DNA of 64,000 nucleotides from an uncultured Coriobacteriaceae bacterium (GTDB lineage: Bacteria > Actinomycetota > Coriobacteriia > Coriobacteriales > Atopobiaceae), in contig CADALE010000004.1 of assembly GCA_902788705.1 (NCBI GenBank), positions 1 through 64,000 of the forward strand, in the 5' to 3' direction. Numbering within the stretch: position 1 is the stretch's first letter; the number at the start of each line of letters is the position of its first letter. Positions 43,443 through 52,249 of the stretch are shown piece after piece. The position numbers and the translations under genes are program-made. Under the pieces are notes generated by a model. The model saw only the letters and a program-made list of their open reading frames with translations, did no database searches and was not told the DNA's origin.

Positions 43443-46268
43443 ATGGCGAAAAACGAGAATCGCGCCGCACAGTCCGCCCCCGTTTCGTATGGTGTCGGTC
43501 AGGACAGGAGGAGGTCGCGCGTGGCAGCATTGGAGACAAAGCAGGAACTCTTGCGTCACTTGGATGCCGCGACGCGCACACTCGACTTCTCTTCGCTTGC
43601 GCCCTTCACCACCGCCCACATCGCCAGCTCGATCATGGTCTCGCGCAACCTCGCGAGCCAGTACCTGAACGAGCTCGTCCGCGAGGGCCAGGCGGTCAAG
43701 ATCAACACGCGCCCCGTCATCTTTTTGCACAAGCGCGGCGTCGAGCGCTTCCTGCAGACGCGCTTCGATCGCTGCGAGTTCGACTCGGTCGAGGACCTCA
43801 TGTCGGTCATTGGCTACGGTGGCAGCAGGGACTTCGACAACGCCATAGGGCACGACCTGTCGCTCTCCACATGCGTGAGCCAGCTGAAGAGTGCCATCAG
43901 CTACCCACCTCACGGCCTGCCGGCGCTGCTGGCAGGAGAGCCGGGCACGGGCAAGGCGATGCTGTCGCGCCTCATGTTCGAGTTTGGCGTGAACACGCGG
44001 GCGCTGCCGGTGGGCGCGCGCTACGTTGCCGTGGACTGCTCGCGATACGGCGATGACGACGTGCGCTTCAGGCATGACCTGCTGGGCGTGAAGGGCCTTG
44101 CCGGCTACCTGAGCGAGGCGCAGGGCGGCATTGTGTACCTGGACAAGTTCGACCAGCTGTCGCGCACCTCGCGCGACCTCGTGCTCGAGCGCCTGCACAA
44201 CGGGGCAATCAGCGCCACGGGTGGAGCGTCGGCGTCGCCCGTGCGCATTGTGCTCTCCGCCTCGCACGCCACCGATGACCAGACGATGCAGCAGATAGCC
44301 CACCGCGTGCCCATCGTGGCCTCGGTCCCCGCGCTGAGGGAGCGCACCTCGGAGGAGCGCACCGATCTGGTCATGCACTTCCTTCGCATGGAGGGCCGTC
44401 GCGTGGCGGCCGACGTGGCCATCAGCCGCGGAGCCCTGCGCACCCTCGTGGAAGCCTCCTTCGAGGACAACGTGGACGGTCTGAGGGCATGCGTCACCAA
44501 CTGCTGCGCGGGAGCCTATCTCAACCGTGCCGAGGAGCGGCTGGTCATCCATTCGTACAACCTCCCCGCGCAGGTCTTGGGGACCAGTTCCGTCGAGGAG
44601 GACGACGACAAGCTCATCACCTGCGACAAGCCCGTCTCCCCTGAGTCGACCTCGCGCATCGGTTGCTACTTCCAGTCCATCCTCGACGCGTTCCGCACCT
44701 ACCGCGAAGGGCGCACCAGCTTTGACGAGTTCTTCTCCACGGCGTCGACGATCGTGCGCGAGTACCAGGACTACCTCAACTTCGAGAGCCGCGCCACCAA
44801 CCCGCGCCTGGGCGCCTATGAGCAGGTCCTGGCGCCCATCTTCGACGAGGTGAACGCGACCTACGGCATCGAGCTCTCCCGCAAGACCTGCCATGCGCTC
44901 GCGCAGTCGCTGTGCATCCAGCTGTGGGGCGACGCGGGCGTGGCGCGGTGGCGCACCGCCAACGCGGCCGAGCTGCAGGCGCTGCTCTCGACCCTCACCA
45001 GCTACTCGCGCACCAGCACCGTCATCGTGGACCAGGTGTGCTCTGCCGTGTCCGTCGCCCTCGGGGTGAGGCTGGACGCCCTCTCGCAGATACCGCTCCT
45101 CATCGAGGTGAAGGAGGCCGAGGACGCCACGAGGACGCCCCGCGAGAACGTGGGCATCATCCTCGCGCACGGCTACTCGACCGCCACAAGCATCGCGGAC
45201 GCCGCCAACCGCATCTTGCACCGTCGCGTGTACGACGCCATTGACATGGCCTATGACGAAGAGCTCGCCGACGTGGCGGGCCAGCTGTCGCGGCTCCTGG
45301 AGTGCTACGCGTACTGCCCGGTCATAGCGGTGCTCGTGGACATGGGTTCGCTGTCAGAGGTGGACAAGTCCATCCACGGAGCCCCCAACGGAGACCTCTT
45401 CGTGGTGAACAACGTGTCGACTGGCCTTGCGCTGGAGGTCGGTTCCGCCCTCCTCTCGGGGGATGACCTCACCGAGACCCTCGATCGCTCCATCGAGGTG
45501 CTGGCTCCCAGCTATCGCGTCATCCATGGTGCCCACGGCTATGACGCCATCGCGTTCTGCTCGGAGAACGGCGCCGACGCAGCCGACCGCATCCGCCAGC
45601 TGGTGGCGGCGAGCCTTCCGGACGACCTGTCCGTGCGGCTCGTCACCGCCGACTTCACCGACCTCGTGCGAATCGGGTCCGAAGCCCCGATCTTCGCCAA
45701 CTATCGCGTCCGAGCCATCATGGGTACGATGGACCCCGGCATCGCGGGCGTTCCCTTCGTGGGCCTTGAGGATATTCTGGCCGACGGCTCCTCGGAGGCC
45801 CTCGACCGTGCCCTGGTGGGCGTGCTGGGCCCCGAGGGCATTGCACGGTTCCACCGCGACCTGCTGCGCAATGTCACGCTGAAGAGCGTGGTGGAGTCCA
45901 TCACCATCCTGAACCCCGAGCGTCTCTACTCCGAGGCGGACCGCGCGCTCGCGCGCCTCCAGGAGCTCATGGGCGAGTGCATCGAGCAGCGCAAGGTGAT
46001 AGGCATCTACGTGCACCTGTGCGGCCTCATCGAGCGGCTGGTCACGAAGAGCTTCGTGGAGACCCATCCTCGCGGCGCGGCCTTCTCTGACGAGCACGCC
46101 GAGTTCGTGGAGTGGTTCCGCGAGAGCTTCCGCGACCTCTGCCAGCGCTATCGCGTGGAGATACCTGTAAGCGAGATCGCCTACGTGTACGACTTCATCT
46201 ATGGCAACCAGGCATCGGGAGGGCAACCGCCCGTCGATGCGGGAGGCGTCGGCCTCAACGACGAGTGA
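43443..46268 (+). CDS. LevR-like PTS transcription regulator with degenerate AAA+ domain
   Basis: 941 residues; ATG at 43443 has AAAGGAG nine bases upstream. An N-terminal helix-turn-helix (TAHIASSIMVSRNLASQYLNEL) is followed by an AAA+ domain whose Walker A is GEPGTGKA (165-172) and whose Walker B is GIVYLDKFDQL, with Lys for the usual Glu. The GAFTGA loop used by sigma-54 activators is missing: the sequence reads LLGVKGLAGYLSEAQGG. PRD-like segments (about 430-530 and 840-940, with His in IYVHLCGL near 857) flank an EIIA-mannose-like domain (IILAHGYSTATS near 574). It likely controls the PTS genes that begin 55 bp downstream, by phosphorylation at the PRDs. Confidence 0.85.
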   Translation: MAKNENRAAQSAPVSYGVGQDRRRSRVAALETKQELLRHLDAATRTLDFSSLAPFTTAHIASSIMVSRNLASQYLNELVREGQAVKINTRPVIFLHKRGVERFLQTRFDRCEFDSVEDLMSVIGYGGSRDFDNAIGHDLSLSTCVSQLKSAISYPPHGLPALLAGEPGTGKAMLSRLMFEFGVNTRALPVGARYVAVDCSRYGDDDVRFRHDLLGVKGLAGYLSEAQGGIVYLDKFDQLSRTSRDLVLERLHNGAISATGGASASPVRIVLSASHATDDQTMQQIAHRVPIVASVPALRERTSEERTDLVMHFLRMEGRRVAADVAISRGALRTLVEASFEDNVDGLRACVTNCCAGAYLNRAEERLVIHSYNLPAQVLGTSSVEEDDDKLITCDKPVSPESTSRIGCYFQSILDAFRTYREGRTSFDEFFSTASTIVREYQDYLNFESRATNPRLGAYEQVLAPIFDEVNATYGIELSRKTCHALAQSLCIQLWGDAGVARWRTANAAELQALLSTLTSYSRTSTVIVDQVCSAVSVALGVRLDALSQIPLLIEVKEAEDATRTPRENVGIILAHGYSTATSIADAANRILHRRVYDAIDMAYDEELADVAGQLSRLLECYAYCPVIAVLVDMGSLSEVDKSIHGAPNGDLFVVNNVSTGLALEVGSALLSGDDLTETLDRSIEVLAPSYRVIHGAHGYDAIAFCSENGADAADRIRQLVAASLPDDLSVRLVTADFTDLVRIGSEAPIFANYRVRAIMGTMDPGIAGVPFVGLEDILADGSSEALDRALVGVLGPEGIARFHRDLLRNVTLKSVVESITILNPERLYSEADRALARLQELMGECIEQRKVIGIYVHLCGLIERLVTKSFVETHPRGAAFSDEHAEFVEWFRESFRDLCQRYRVEIPVSEIAYVYDFIYGNQASGGQPPVDAGGVGLNDE

Positions 46269-46323
46269 GGGCCGGCATACGTATTGGCAACGGCACGGAA
46301 AGAGACAAGGAAGGAGTGTAAGC

Positions 46324-46812
46324 ATGAGTATCAAGGCAGGAAGGATCGACTATCGCCTGCTCCATGGCATCGTCCAGGGCTACTGGTGCCCCACGTACGC
46401 GACGCAGCGCACCATGATCATCGATGACGCCACGGCAAACGACGAGGTCCGCAAGGCGGCCATGAGGATGAGCAAGCCCTCTGGCCAGGCGCTCTCGATC
46501 ATCACGCACGAGACCGCCTACGCCAACTTCAAGGCTGGCAAGTACGACAACCACACGGTCTTCGTCATCGCGCGCGACCCGCAGACGTTCCTTGACCTGA
46601 TCGAGATGGGGCAGGAGATTCCCGTCCTCACCCTCGGTCTGACCGAGCTTCCTACTGGCGAGGCCGACGGCGTGCAGGCGGGGAGGCGTGCCTTCATCAA
46701 GACGGAGGACATGGACACCTATCGCAAGATCGTCGCGACGGGCACCACGGTGGAGGTCCGCTACATGACGAATGACAAGGCCGTTCCCATTTCCGAGTAC
46801 ATCACCCTATAG
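46324..46812 (+). CDS. PTS mannose/sorbose-family EIIB component
   Basis: 162 residues; AAGGAG upstream. The phosphoacceptor is His14 in RIDYRLLHGIVQGYW, equivalent to the RIDDRLIHG of ManX-type EIIB. It takes phosphate from EIIA and passes it to the sugar at EIIC/EIID. It is cytosolic and membrane-associated through partners. The gene is 55 bp after the regulator and 19 bp before EIIC, in one operon. The sugar is not known; the mannose family also carries fructose, sorbose, N-acetylgalactosamine and gluconate. Confidence 0.93.
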   Translation: MSIKAGRIDYRLLHGIVQGYWCPTYATQRTMIIDDATANDEVRKAAMRMSKPSGQALSIITHETAYANFKAGKYDNHTVFVIARDPQTFLDLIEMGQEIPVLTLGLTELPTGEADGVQAGRRAFIKTEDMDTYRKIVATGTTVEVRYMTNDKAVPISEYITL

Positions 46813-46831
46813 GAAAGAAAGGTGGTAGAAG

Positions 46832-47626
46832 ATGGAACTCAACGCGTTCCAGATCATCTTGGTCGTGCTCCTGTCCGGCCTGCGCGCCGCGGACATGTAC
46901 TCGACCCAGGCCCTTCCCTTCATGCATGCCCTGTGGTGCTGGCTGGTGGGTATCGTACTGGGTGACCCCATGGCAGGCCTTGTGGTCGGCGGTACCATCC
47001 AGCTCATGAGCATGGGCGCCGTTGGCATCGGTGGCGCCTCCGCGCCTGACTATGGCATGGCTGGTATGGTTGCGACCGTGCTTGCCGTCACGTCGGGCAA
47101 CAGCTCCGACATCTCGGTCGGCCTGGCCGTGGGCGTGGCGGTGGCCATGCTCTACGTGCAGCTCGACGTCATCTTCAAGATCTACAACTCCTGGGTCTTC
47201 TCGGTCATCCGCAGCTTCGCGGTCAAGCGTGACTACCCCAACATGCTGCGCTCGTTCTTCCTGAGCCATCTGTACCTGTTCATGCAGGGCGCCCTGCCGA
47301 TGCTGCTCGTGTTGCTCTTCGGCCGGCAGGCCGTCGACGCCGTGCTCGCCGTCATGCCCGCGTGGTTCACTGCTGGCCTCAACGTGGCCGCCGGCATCCT
47401 GCCCGTGACGGGCTTCGCGATGCTGCTGACCTTCATGCCGTTCAACAAGTTCTGGTACTTCGCGGTGGCCGGCTTCGTGTGCGCCGCCTACCTCAACCTC
47501 TCCGTGTTGCCCATCGCGCTGATCGCCATGGTCATCGCCATCTGCTACTTCAAGATCCACTCTGAGGGCGTTGCCGCTCCCGCTGCCGGCGCTCTCGTTG
47601 ACGGAGGTGAACTCGAAGATGAGTAA
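46832..47626 (+). CDS. PTS mannose/sorbose-family EIIC component
   Basis: 264 residues, AAAGAAAGG upstream. It has seven to eight hydrophobic segments. The family pattern is clear: an N-terminal ILVVLLSGLRAADMYSTQALPF, then GDPMAGLVVGGTIQLMSMGAVGIGGASAPDYGMAGM. EIIC forms the translocation path with EIID. Its last eight bases overlap the EIID start (ATGAGTAA), so the two are coupled. Confidence 0.94.
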   Translation: MELNAFQIILVVLLSGLRAADMYSTQALPFMHALWCWLVGIVLGDPMAGLVVGGTIQLMSMGAVGIGGASAPDYGMAGMVATVLAVTSGNSSDISVGLAVGVAVAMLYVQLDVIFKIYNSWVFSVIRSFAVKRDYPNMLRSFFLSHLYLFMQGALPMLLVLLFGRQAVDAVLAVMPAWFTAGLNVAAGILPVTGFAMLLTFMPFNKFWYFAVAGFVCAAYLNLSVLPIALIAMVIAICYFKIHSEGVAAPAAGALVDGGELEDE

Positions 47627-48503
47627 GGGATTCCTCAAGCCTGCTGACATCTCCCCGACCGACTTCAAGGAGCCGATTCCGACTCCGCTGCCCAACGGCT
47701 CCTACGCTCCCGTCCTCACCAAGGAGGACCTGGACATCTGCTCGCGTCGCATGTGCGTCATGGACACCGTGTCCTATGCCTACGCCACGCAGAACGCCCC
47801 CTGCGCCACCTATGCCTCCTTCTACGCGCTGCGCAAGATCTACGGCGGTGACGAGGACGCCTTCAATCGCGCCATCCTGAACCAGCTCGACTGCGTCTTC
47901 AACGCCACGCCGCCCGTCTCCGGCCTCATCCTGGGCGCCGGCTTGGCTATCGAGGACACCGGCCATGAGGCTGGCCAGCAGGCCGAGAACGACCTCAAGG
48001 TCGGCCTGATGGGTCCCGTCTCCGGCATCGGCGACGTCTTCATCTGGATCCTCCCGCTCACCATCCTGGGCTCCATCGCCGGATACATGGCCATGGAGGG
48101 CAACCCCGTAGGCATCCTGTCTTGGGTCGCCATTTGGGCCGTGCTCTACGTCTGGCGTATGCAGAACTACAACCAGGGTTACAACGCCGGCGTCCAGATT
48201 ATCACCACCATGGCGGACAAGCTTGCCGTCCTCACCGACGCCGCCTCCATCCTCGGCCTCATGGTCGTGGGCTCGCTCATCTACTCAACCGTTGCCATCC
48301 ACACGCCGCTCACCTTCGCGTTCGGCGACGTGGCGCTGCCCATCCAGGAGGGCGTGCTCGACCTCATCTTCCCGAACATCATGGGCATCGGCGTGACCGC
48401 CCTCGTGTACCGTCTCATCAAGAAGGGCACGAACCTCTCGCTCATCATCCTGGGCATCATCATCGTGAGCTGCGCCTGCGCCGCTTTCGGCATCCTTGCC
48501 TAG
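47619..48503 (+). CDS. PTS mannose/sorbose-family EIID component
   Basis: 294 residues from the ATG at 47619; GGAGG lies upstream inside the EIIC gene. EIID proteins have a long N-terminal cytosolic region and a few membrane helices at the C-terminus, as seen here. Family motifs include GLILGAGLAIED, VGLMGPVSGIGDVFIW and the C-terminal GVTALVYRLIKKG. It completes the EIIC/EIID membrane complex. A strong hairpin follows the stop. Confidence 0.94.
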   Translation: MSKGFLKPADISPTDFKEPIPTPLPNGSYAPVLTKEDLDICSRRMCVMDTVSYAYATQNAPCATYASFYALRKIYGGDEDAFNRAILNQLDCVFNATPPVSGLILGAGLAIEDTGHEAGQQAENDLKVGLMGPVSGIGDVFIWILPLTILGSIAGYMAMEGNPVGILSWVAIWAVLYVWRMQNYNQGYNAGVQIITTMADKLAVLTDAASILGLMVVGSLIYSTVAIHTPLTFAFGDVALPIQEGVLDLIFPNIMGIGVTALVYRLIKKGTNLSLIILGIIIVSCACAAFGILA

Positions 48504-48518
48504 TCCTTCCCTTCCTTT

Positions 48519-48554
48519 GCGGCCGGGACCTCGCTGCCCCGGGGTCCCGGCCGC
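48519..48554 (+). terminator. hairpin between EIID and EIIA genes
   Basis: A perfect 12-bp stem (gcggccgggacc) with a 12-base loop, without T run. It may lower read-through to the EIIA and metabolic genes or protect the upstream mRNA end. Confidence 0.55.
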
Positions 48555-48627
48555 GCCGCACGAGGCCCGCATGTTGTGCGATAGTGTTGTGCGGGCATGA
48601 AACCATCTGGGAGGTAGTACGCGCTTC

Positions 48628-48649
48628 TAGGGGCCTCGCCCCTAAGGAG
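48628..48649 (+). promoter_or_regulatory. hairpin touching the EIIA ribosome-binding site
   Basis: Stem taggggc / gccccta with a three-base loop ends at the first A of the AAGGAG site (48644-48649). It may limit translation of the EIIA gene. Confidence 0.4.
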
Positions 48650-48656
48650 TGGACGA

Positions 48657-49076
48657 ATGAAGAGGGAATCAGACGTGAGACACATCATCCTTGCATCTCA
48701 CCATCGCTTCGCGGCGGGGCTTGCCGATACCATCGAGTTTCTGGGAGGGCCGACCGACATGGACGTGATCTGCGCCTATGTCGACGAGACGCCCCTGGAG
48801 GACCAGGTAGCGGAAGTCTTCGCGAAGTTCGACCCCGCAGACGAGGTGCTGGTCTTCACCGACATCCTGCAGGGAAGCGTCAACCAGCGTTTCGCGCCCT
48901 ATGTGGGGGAGCACGTCTTCCTCATCGCGGGTGCCAACGTGGCCCTCACTCTCGAGCTTGCACTGGCTGCGGAGCCGCTTACCTGCGAGGGGATCGAGGC
49001 GGCCCTCCAGCTTGCGCGCCAGTCCATGTGCCTCATCAACACCTTCCAGGCAGACGTGGACGACGAGGACGAGTAG
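48657..49076 (+). CDS. PTS mannose-family EIIA component
   Basis: 139 residues, typical of single EIIA-Man domains. The phosphoacceptor is His15 in IILASHHRFAAGLADTIEFLGG, aligned to the SHG-x-x-A-x-G motif of ManX-type EIIA. Later VLVFTDILQGSVNQRF is the usual GGTP-like segment in altered form, here DILQGSVNQ. It receives phosphate from HPr. It completes EIIABCD in this locus. Confidence 0.9.
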   Translation: MKRESDVRHIILASHHRFAAGLADTIEFLGGPTDMDVICAYVDETPLEDQVAEVFAKFDPADEVLVFTDILQGSVNQRFAPYVGEHVFLIAGANVALTLELALAAEPLTCEGIEAALQLARQSMCLINTFQADVDDEDE

Positions 49077-49172
49077 GGCAAGAGTCTAGAGACGACCCGC
49101 GAGGGGCGGATCCGGGCCAGATGCGCCGTGGGCTTCGCCCCTTGCGCATATGACGATTGGAGTTGCGAGAAC

Positions 49173-50036
49173 ATGCTCATTTCCGAAGTGATTTCCAAGA
49201 TGAAGGCCTTCTCGGGCGGGAGCGACATCTTTGGCTCCAGCAAGCCGATCGACCCCATCCGCACGCGTGACCAGGTGCTCTATGGCAACGTGAACCAGGA
49301 GTGCACGGGCATCGTGAGCTGCATCTGGCCCTCGACCGAGATCGTGCGCGAGGCGCAGCGCCTGGGCGCGAACCTCATCATCTCCCACGAGGCCATCTTC
49401 TGGAACCACGGCGACCGCCAGGGCTGGCTGGCCTTCAACAAGACGTTCCAGGCCAAGAAGAGCGTGCTTGACGAGTGGGGCGGCGCGGTGTGGCGCAACC
49501 ACGACTACATCCACTCGCAGGTGCCCATCGACGAGGGTGACGCCATGGTCGACGGCATCTTCTACGGCCTTGCCTGGAAGCTCGGCTGGCTCGACTACCG
49601 CGTGGGCGAGAAGTCCATGCCCATGGACTTCGAGATCCCCGAGACGAGTGCCGCAGAGCTTGCGTCCTACCTGGTGGCAAAGCTCGGCCTGCGCGGCACG
49701 CGCCTGATCGGCGATCCGGATGCCCGCGTGCGCCGCGTGCACATCCCCATGCACCTGATCGGCCCCTCAGACGACGCGGAGACCCGCTACCTGGACGAGC
49801 ACGACGTGGACTGCCTGCTTTGCATGGAGACCACGGACTTCACCACCTGCGAGTGCGTCCGTGACGCCGCCCAGCTCGGCCAGGGCAAGGCTGCGATCAC
49901 CATCGGGCACTTCAACGTGGAGGAGCCGGGCATGGAGTACCTGCCCCACTGGGCGGCGCGCGCGCTCGGTACCGACGAGATCGCCTGCACCTTTGCGCCG
50001 CAGGGCGATCCGTTCCACTACATCCTAGCGAAGTGA
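49173..50036 (+). CDS. Nif3/DUF34-like protein
   Basis: 287 residues from the ATG at 49173 with GGAG upstream; a start at 49128 is also open. Motifs LYGNVNQECTGIV, ANLIISHEAIFWNHGD and VWRNHDYIHSQ fit the Nif3/YbgI fold, a dinuclear metal-binding protein family with conserved His and Glu. Family members have been linked to GTP cyclohydrolase-like or damage-control hydrolase activities but function is not settled. Here it is in a PTS operon with a phosphatase, which suggests an aldehyde- or sugar-phosphate-related hydrolase job. This is inference. Confidence 0.78.
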   Translation: MLISEVISKMKAFSGGSDIFGSSKPIDPIRTRDQVLYGNVNQECTGIVSCIWPSTEIVREAQRLGANLIISHEAIFWNHGDRQGWLAFNKTFQAKKSVLDEWGGAVWRNHDYIHSQVPIDEGDAMVDGIFYGLAWKLGWLDYRVGEKSMPMDFEIPETSAAELASYLVAKLGLRGTRLIGDPDARVRRVHIPMHLIGPSDDAETRYLDEHDVDCLLCMETTDFTTCECVRDAAQLGQGKAAITIGHFNVEEPGMEYLPHWAARALGTDEIACTFAPQGDPFHYILAK

Positions 50037-50164
50037 CAGCAAAGGGGATACACCCCTAACCGGTCAGACAGCAAAGGGGATACACCCCTAACCGGTCAGA
50101 CAGCAAAGGGGATACACCCCTGGCCTGTCAGACAGCAAAGGGGATACACCCCTGGCCTGTCAGC
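50037..50164 (+). repeat. four tandem 32-bp repeats
   Basis: Units start at 50037, 50069, 50101 and 50133, directly after a stop codon. All begin cagcaaaggggatacacccc; units 1-2 end taaccggtcaga and units 3-4 tggcctgtca plus two bases. Each unit has an agggg/cccct dyad. Confidence 0.95.
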
Positions 50165-50179
50165 AGAAAGGAGAGGCGC

Positions 50180-51154
50180 ATGGACCTCAACCCGCGCCCG
50201 ATTGCGAACGACCTCGGGATCGTGAACCCGCATCCCGAGAAGGAGAAGCCCTCGCGCTGGACCTTCATGAAGGTGCTGCGCGAGCACTCCGACCTCAAGG
50301 AGTACTACCCAGAGATGGACCCCTTCGTGGAGGCGTATCGCTGGAAGGACAACACCTGGTGCATCTTCAACCCCTCCATCATGAACGGCTGCGGTGACGT
50401 GTGGAGCTACCTCGTGGTGGGTCCCGAGAGGGCGCTCCTCATCGACACCGCCTTTGGCCTGGGCGACCTGCGGGGCCTGGCTGAGCACCTCGCCGGCGGC
50501 AAGGAGGTCATCTGCGCCAACACCCACAAGCACGTGGACCACATCGGCGGCAACCCCCAGTTCGAGCGCGTCTACATCAACGAGTACGACGCCGAGGCCC
50601 TGCGCGACCAGATGACGCCCGACTACATGGCGAGCTACCTCATCGGCGAAGACGGCGAGCCCACGGCGAGCGGCTTTGCGAAGAGCGACCTCGTGCCCTT
50701 CCGCCCCTATGAGGTGGTTGCCTGCCCGAACGGCTACACCTTCGACCTGGGCGAAGGCTACGCGGTGACGCTCGTGCACCTCTCTGGCCACACCGCCGGC
50801 CAGTCCGGCTTCCTCGATCGCCAGACCGGCTGCTTCTTCATCGGCGACTCCACGAGCGCGCTCCTGGACGAGGGCGAGCGCTACCCGCAGTTCTGCACCA
50901 TCCGCTCCATGCGCGACTGCCTGCAGGCCGCCATCGACACGTACGGCGAGGAGGTGAGCGGCCTCTACCCGGGCCATGGCACCTTCGACCTGCATCCCGT
51001 GACGCTGCAGTACATGCTCAACGCCTGCAACGTGATTCTCGAGAACCCCGACCACTACGACAGCGAGCTCAGCTGGTTCGGCCGCGCCATGTACACGCGC
51101 AACATCTACCAGTTCGGCAGCGACCTCAAGTACACCATGGAGACCGTGGGATGA
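50180..51154 (+). CDS. MBL-fold metallohydrolase
   Basis: 324 residues, AAAGGAGAGG before the ATG. Metal ligands: THKHVDHIGG (HxHxDH near 114-119), a later His in LVHLSGHTAGQ, Asp in FFIGDSTS and His in YPGHGTFDLHP. This is the beta-lactamase-like fold of glyoxalase II-type and related hydrolases. It is preceded by the 32-bp tandem repeats and followed by the phosphatase with a 4-bp overlap (ATGA). Likely it acts on a metabolite made from the PTS sugar; the substrate is unknown. Confidence 0.88.
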   Translation: MDLNPRPIANDLGIVNPHPEKEKPSRWTFMKVLREHSDLKEYYPEMDPFVEAYRWKDNTWCIFNPSIMNGCGDVWSYLVVGPERALLIDTAFGLGDLRGLAEHLAGGKEVICANTHKHVDHIGGNPQFERVYINEYDAEALRDQMTPDYMASYLIGEDGEPTASGFAKSDLVPFRPYEVVACPNGYTFDLGEGYAVTLVHLSGHTAGQSGFLDRQTGCFFIGDSTSALLDEGERYPQFCTIRSMRDCLQAAIDTYGEEVSGLYPGHGTFDLHPVTLQYMLNACNVILENPDHYDSELSWFGRAMYTRNIYQFGSDLKYTMETVG

Positions 51155-51744
51155 GCGTGAGCTTCCTCTACGTGCGCCACGGCGAGACCCTCTTCAACGT
51201 GACGGCGCGCGCCCAGGGCTGGTGCGACTCGCCGCTCACGGAGCAGGGCATGGCGCAGGCGCGTGCGTGTGCCGAGCGGCTTGCTGGCGAGCGCATCGAC
51301 CGGGCCTTCTGCTCGCCTGCAGGGCGCGCGGCCGACACGGCTGCGCTCGTGCTCGCGGGGCGCGGCGTCCAGGCGGAGCCGAAGCCTGGCCTGCGCGAGA
51401 TGTATTTCGGCGAGTTGGAGGGCGCAAGCATTGGCGAGGACCCGCGTGTGGGCGAGCTCTGGGAGCGGCTGGACTACACACCGGTGGGTGGCGAGAGCGC
51501 GGCGCAGGTCATAGCCCGCATCCGCGCGACTTTCGAGGAGCTTGCGGGGGAGTGCGCGGAGGGCGAGCAGGCGCTCGTGGTCTCACACAGGGGCTACTTC
51601 CTCTTCATGCTCGCGGCGCTTTTCGAGTGGAGCCTCGAGGACGCGCTTCTGGACCCGGGCTCGCTCGATTTGATTCCGAACGCCTCGGTGGCGCGCTTCT
51701 CTTGGGAGGGCGGCGCCTGGCGCCTCGACGCGATGCCCGCGTGA
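51151..51744 (+). CDS. histidine phosphatase family protein
   Basis: 197 residues. The catalytic His10 is in LYVRHGETLFN, and the second His is in ALVVSHRGYF near 145, as in phosphoglycerate-mutase-like phosphatases. The acid Glu is probably in LREMYFGELEG near 86. Dephosphorylation of a sugar phosphate or of a pathway product fits its place in the PTS operon. It is the last gene of the locus; the GTGTACCC repeats lie just after it. Confidence 0.9.
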   Translation: MSVSFLYVRHGETLFNVTARAQGWCDSPLTEQGMAQARACAERLAGERIDRAFCSPAGRAADTAALVLAGRGVQAEPKPGLREMYFGELEGASIGEDPRVGELWERLDYTPVGGESAAQVIARIRATFEELAGECAEGEQALVVSHRGYFLFMLAALFEWSLEDALLDPGSLDLIPNASVARFSWEGGAWRLDAMPA

Positions 51745-51831
51745 GGCTGCGTCTGGGCGAGGTGAAGGGCCCGCGTGCCGCCGCGATGGCGCACGCGGGC
51801 CCGCTAGGTTTTGGTGGCTTCGTTTCTGGGT

Positions 51832-51977
51832 GGGTGTACCCGTACACAAGTGAGGTGAAGTGGCCCGTGCTGGCCGGTTGGGCCCGTTTGTGCACGGGTG
51901 TACCCGTACACAAAAGGGGCCAAGCGCCGGGTTTTGGCCGGTTGGGCCCGTTTGTGCACGGGTGTACCCATACACAA
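51832..51977 (+). repeat. 64-bp-period GGGTGTACCC repeat array
   Basis: gggtgtacccgtacacaa starts at 51832 and 51896, and the one-base variant gggtgtacccatacacaa at 51960, exactly 64 bp apart. Between them ggccggttgggcccgtttgtgcac is constant while about 20 bases in each unit vary. The core is palindromic. A diverged inverted copy lies at 42435. Confidence 0.9.
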
Positions 51978-52208
51978 GCGAGTCGAAGGGCACCCGCGTA
52001 CCCCCCCGCGCGCGTGAACCCCGTCCCTCGCAACGGACCGTCGGCCCCACGGGACCACGGCGCAGCAAGCCCGTACCCCCCGCCCCTCGCCGCAGCAAGC
52101 CCGCACCTCCGCTCCACGCAGCGCGTCGTGCTCACCCTACCAGCGCGCCTGCAACATCGGCATGCCCCGCCTCGGCTGCGCACTTTGTAACGGTCACATT
52201 TCGTGCAA
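51978..52208. other. C-rich intergenic stretch with no gene seen
   Basis: Very C-rich; it contains a short direct repeat (cgcagcaagcccg twice, about 30 bases apart) but no open frame with gene-like content. Confidence 0.6.
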
Positions 52209-52237
52209 TTGCCCAACGGCGCGCCCGCACCTAAACT
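52209..52237 (+). promoter_or_regulatory. candidate promoter of the T-box transcript
   Basis: TTGCCC at 52209-52214 and TAAACT at 52232-52237 are 17 bases apart, just before the T-box leader. Confidence 0.5.
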
Positions 52238-52249
52238 GCTCACTCAACA

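Noticed and set aside
48519-48656. A second promoter before the EIIA gene
   Set aside because: No -10/-35 pair is convincing; only hairpins are seen.
50037-50164. 32-bp tandem units as a CRISPR
   Set aside because: The units are contiguous with no spacers.
51832-51977. Array with constant and variable parts, as a possible CRISPR
   Set aside because: Only three repeats, the constant part is most of the 64 bp, the variable part is about 20 bp, and there are no cas genes in the window.
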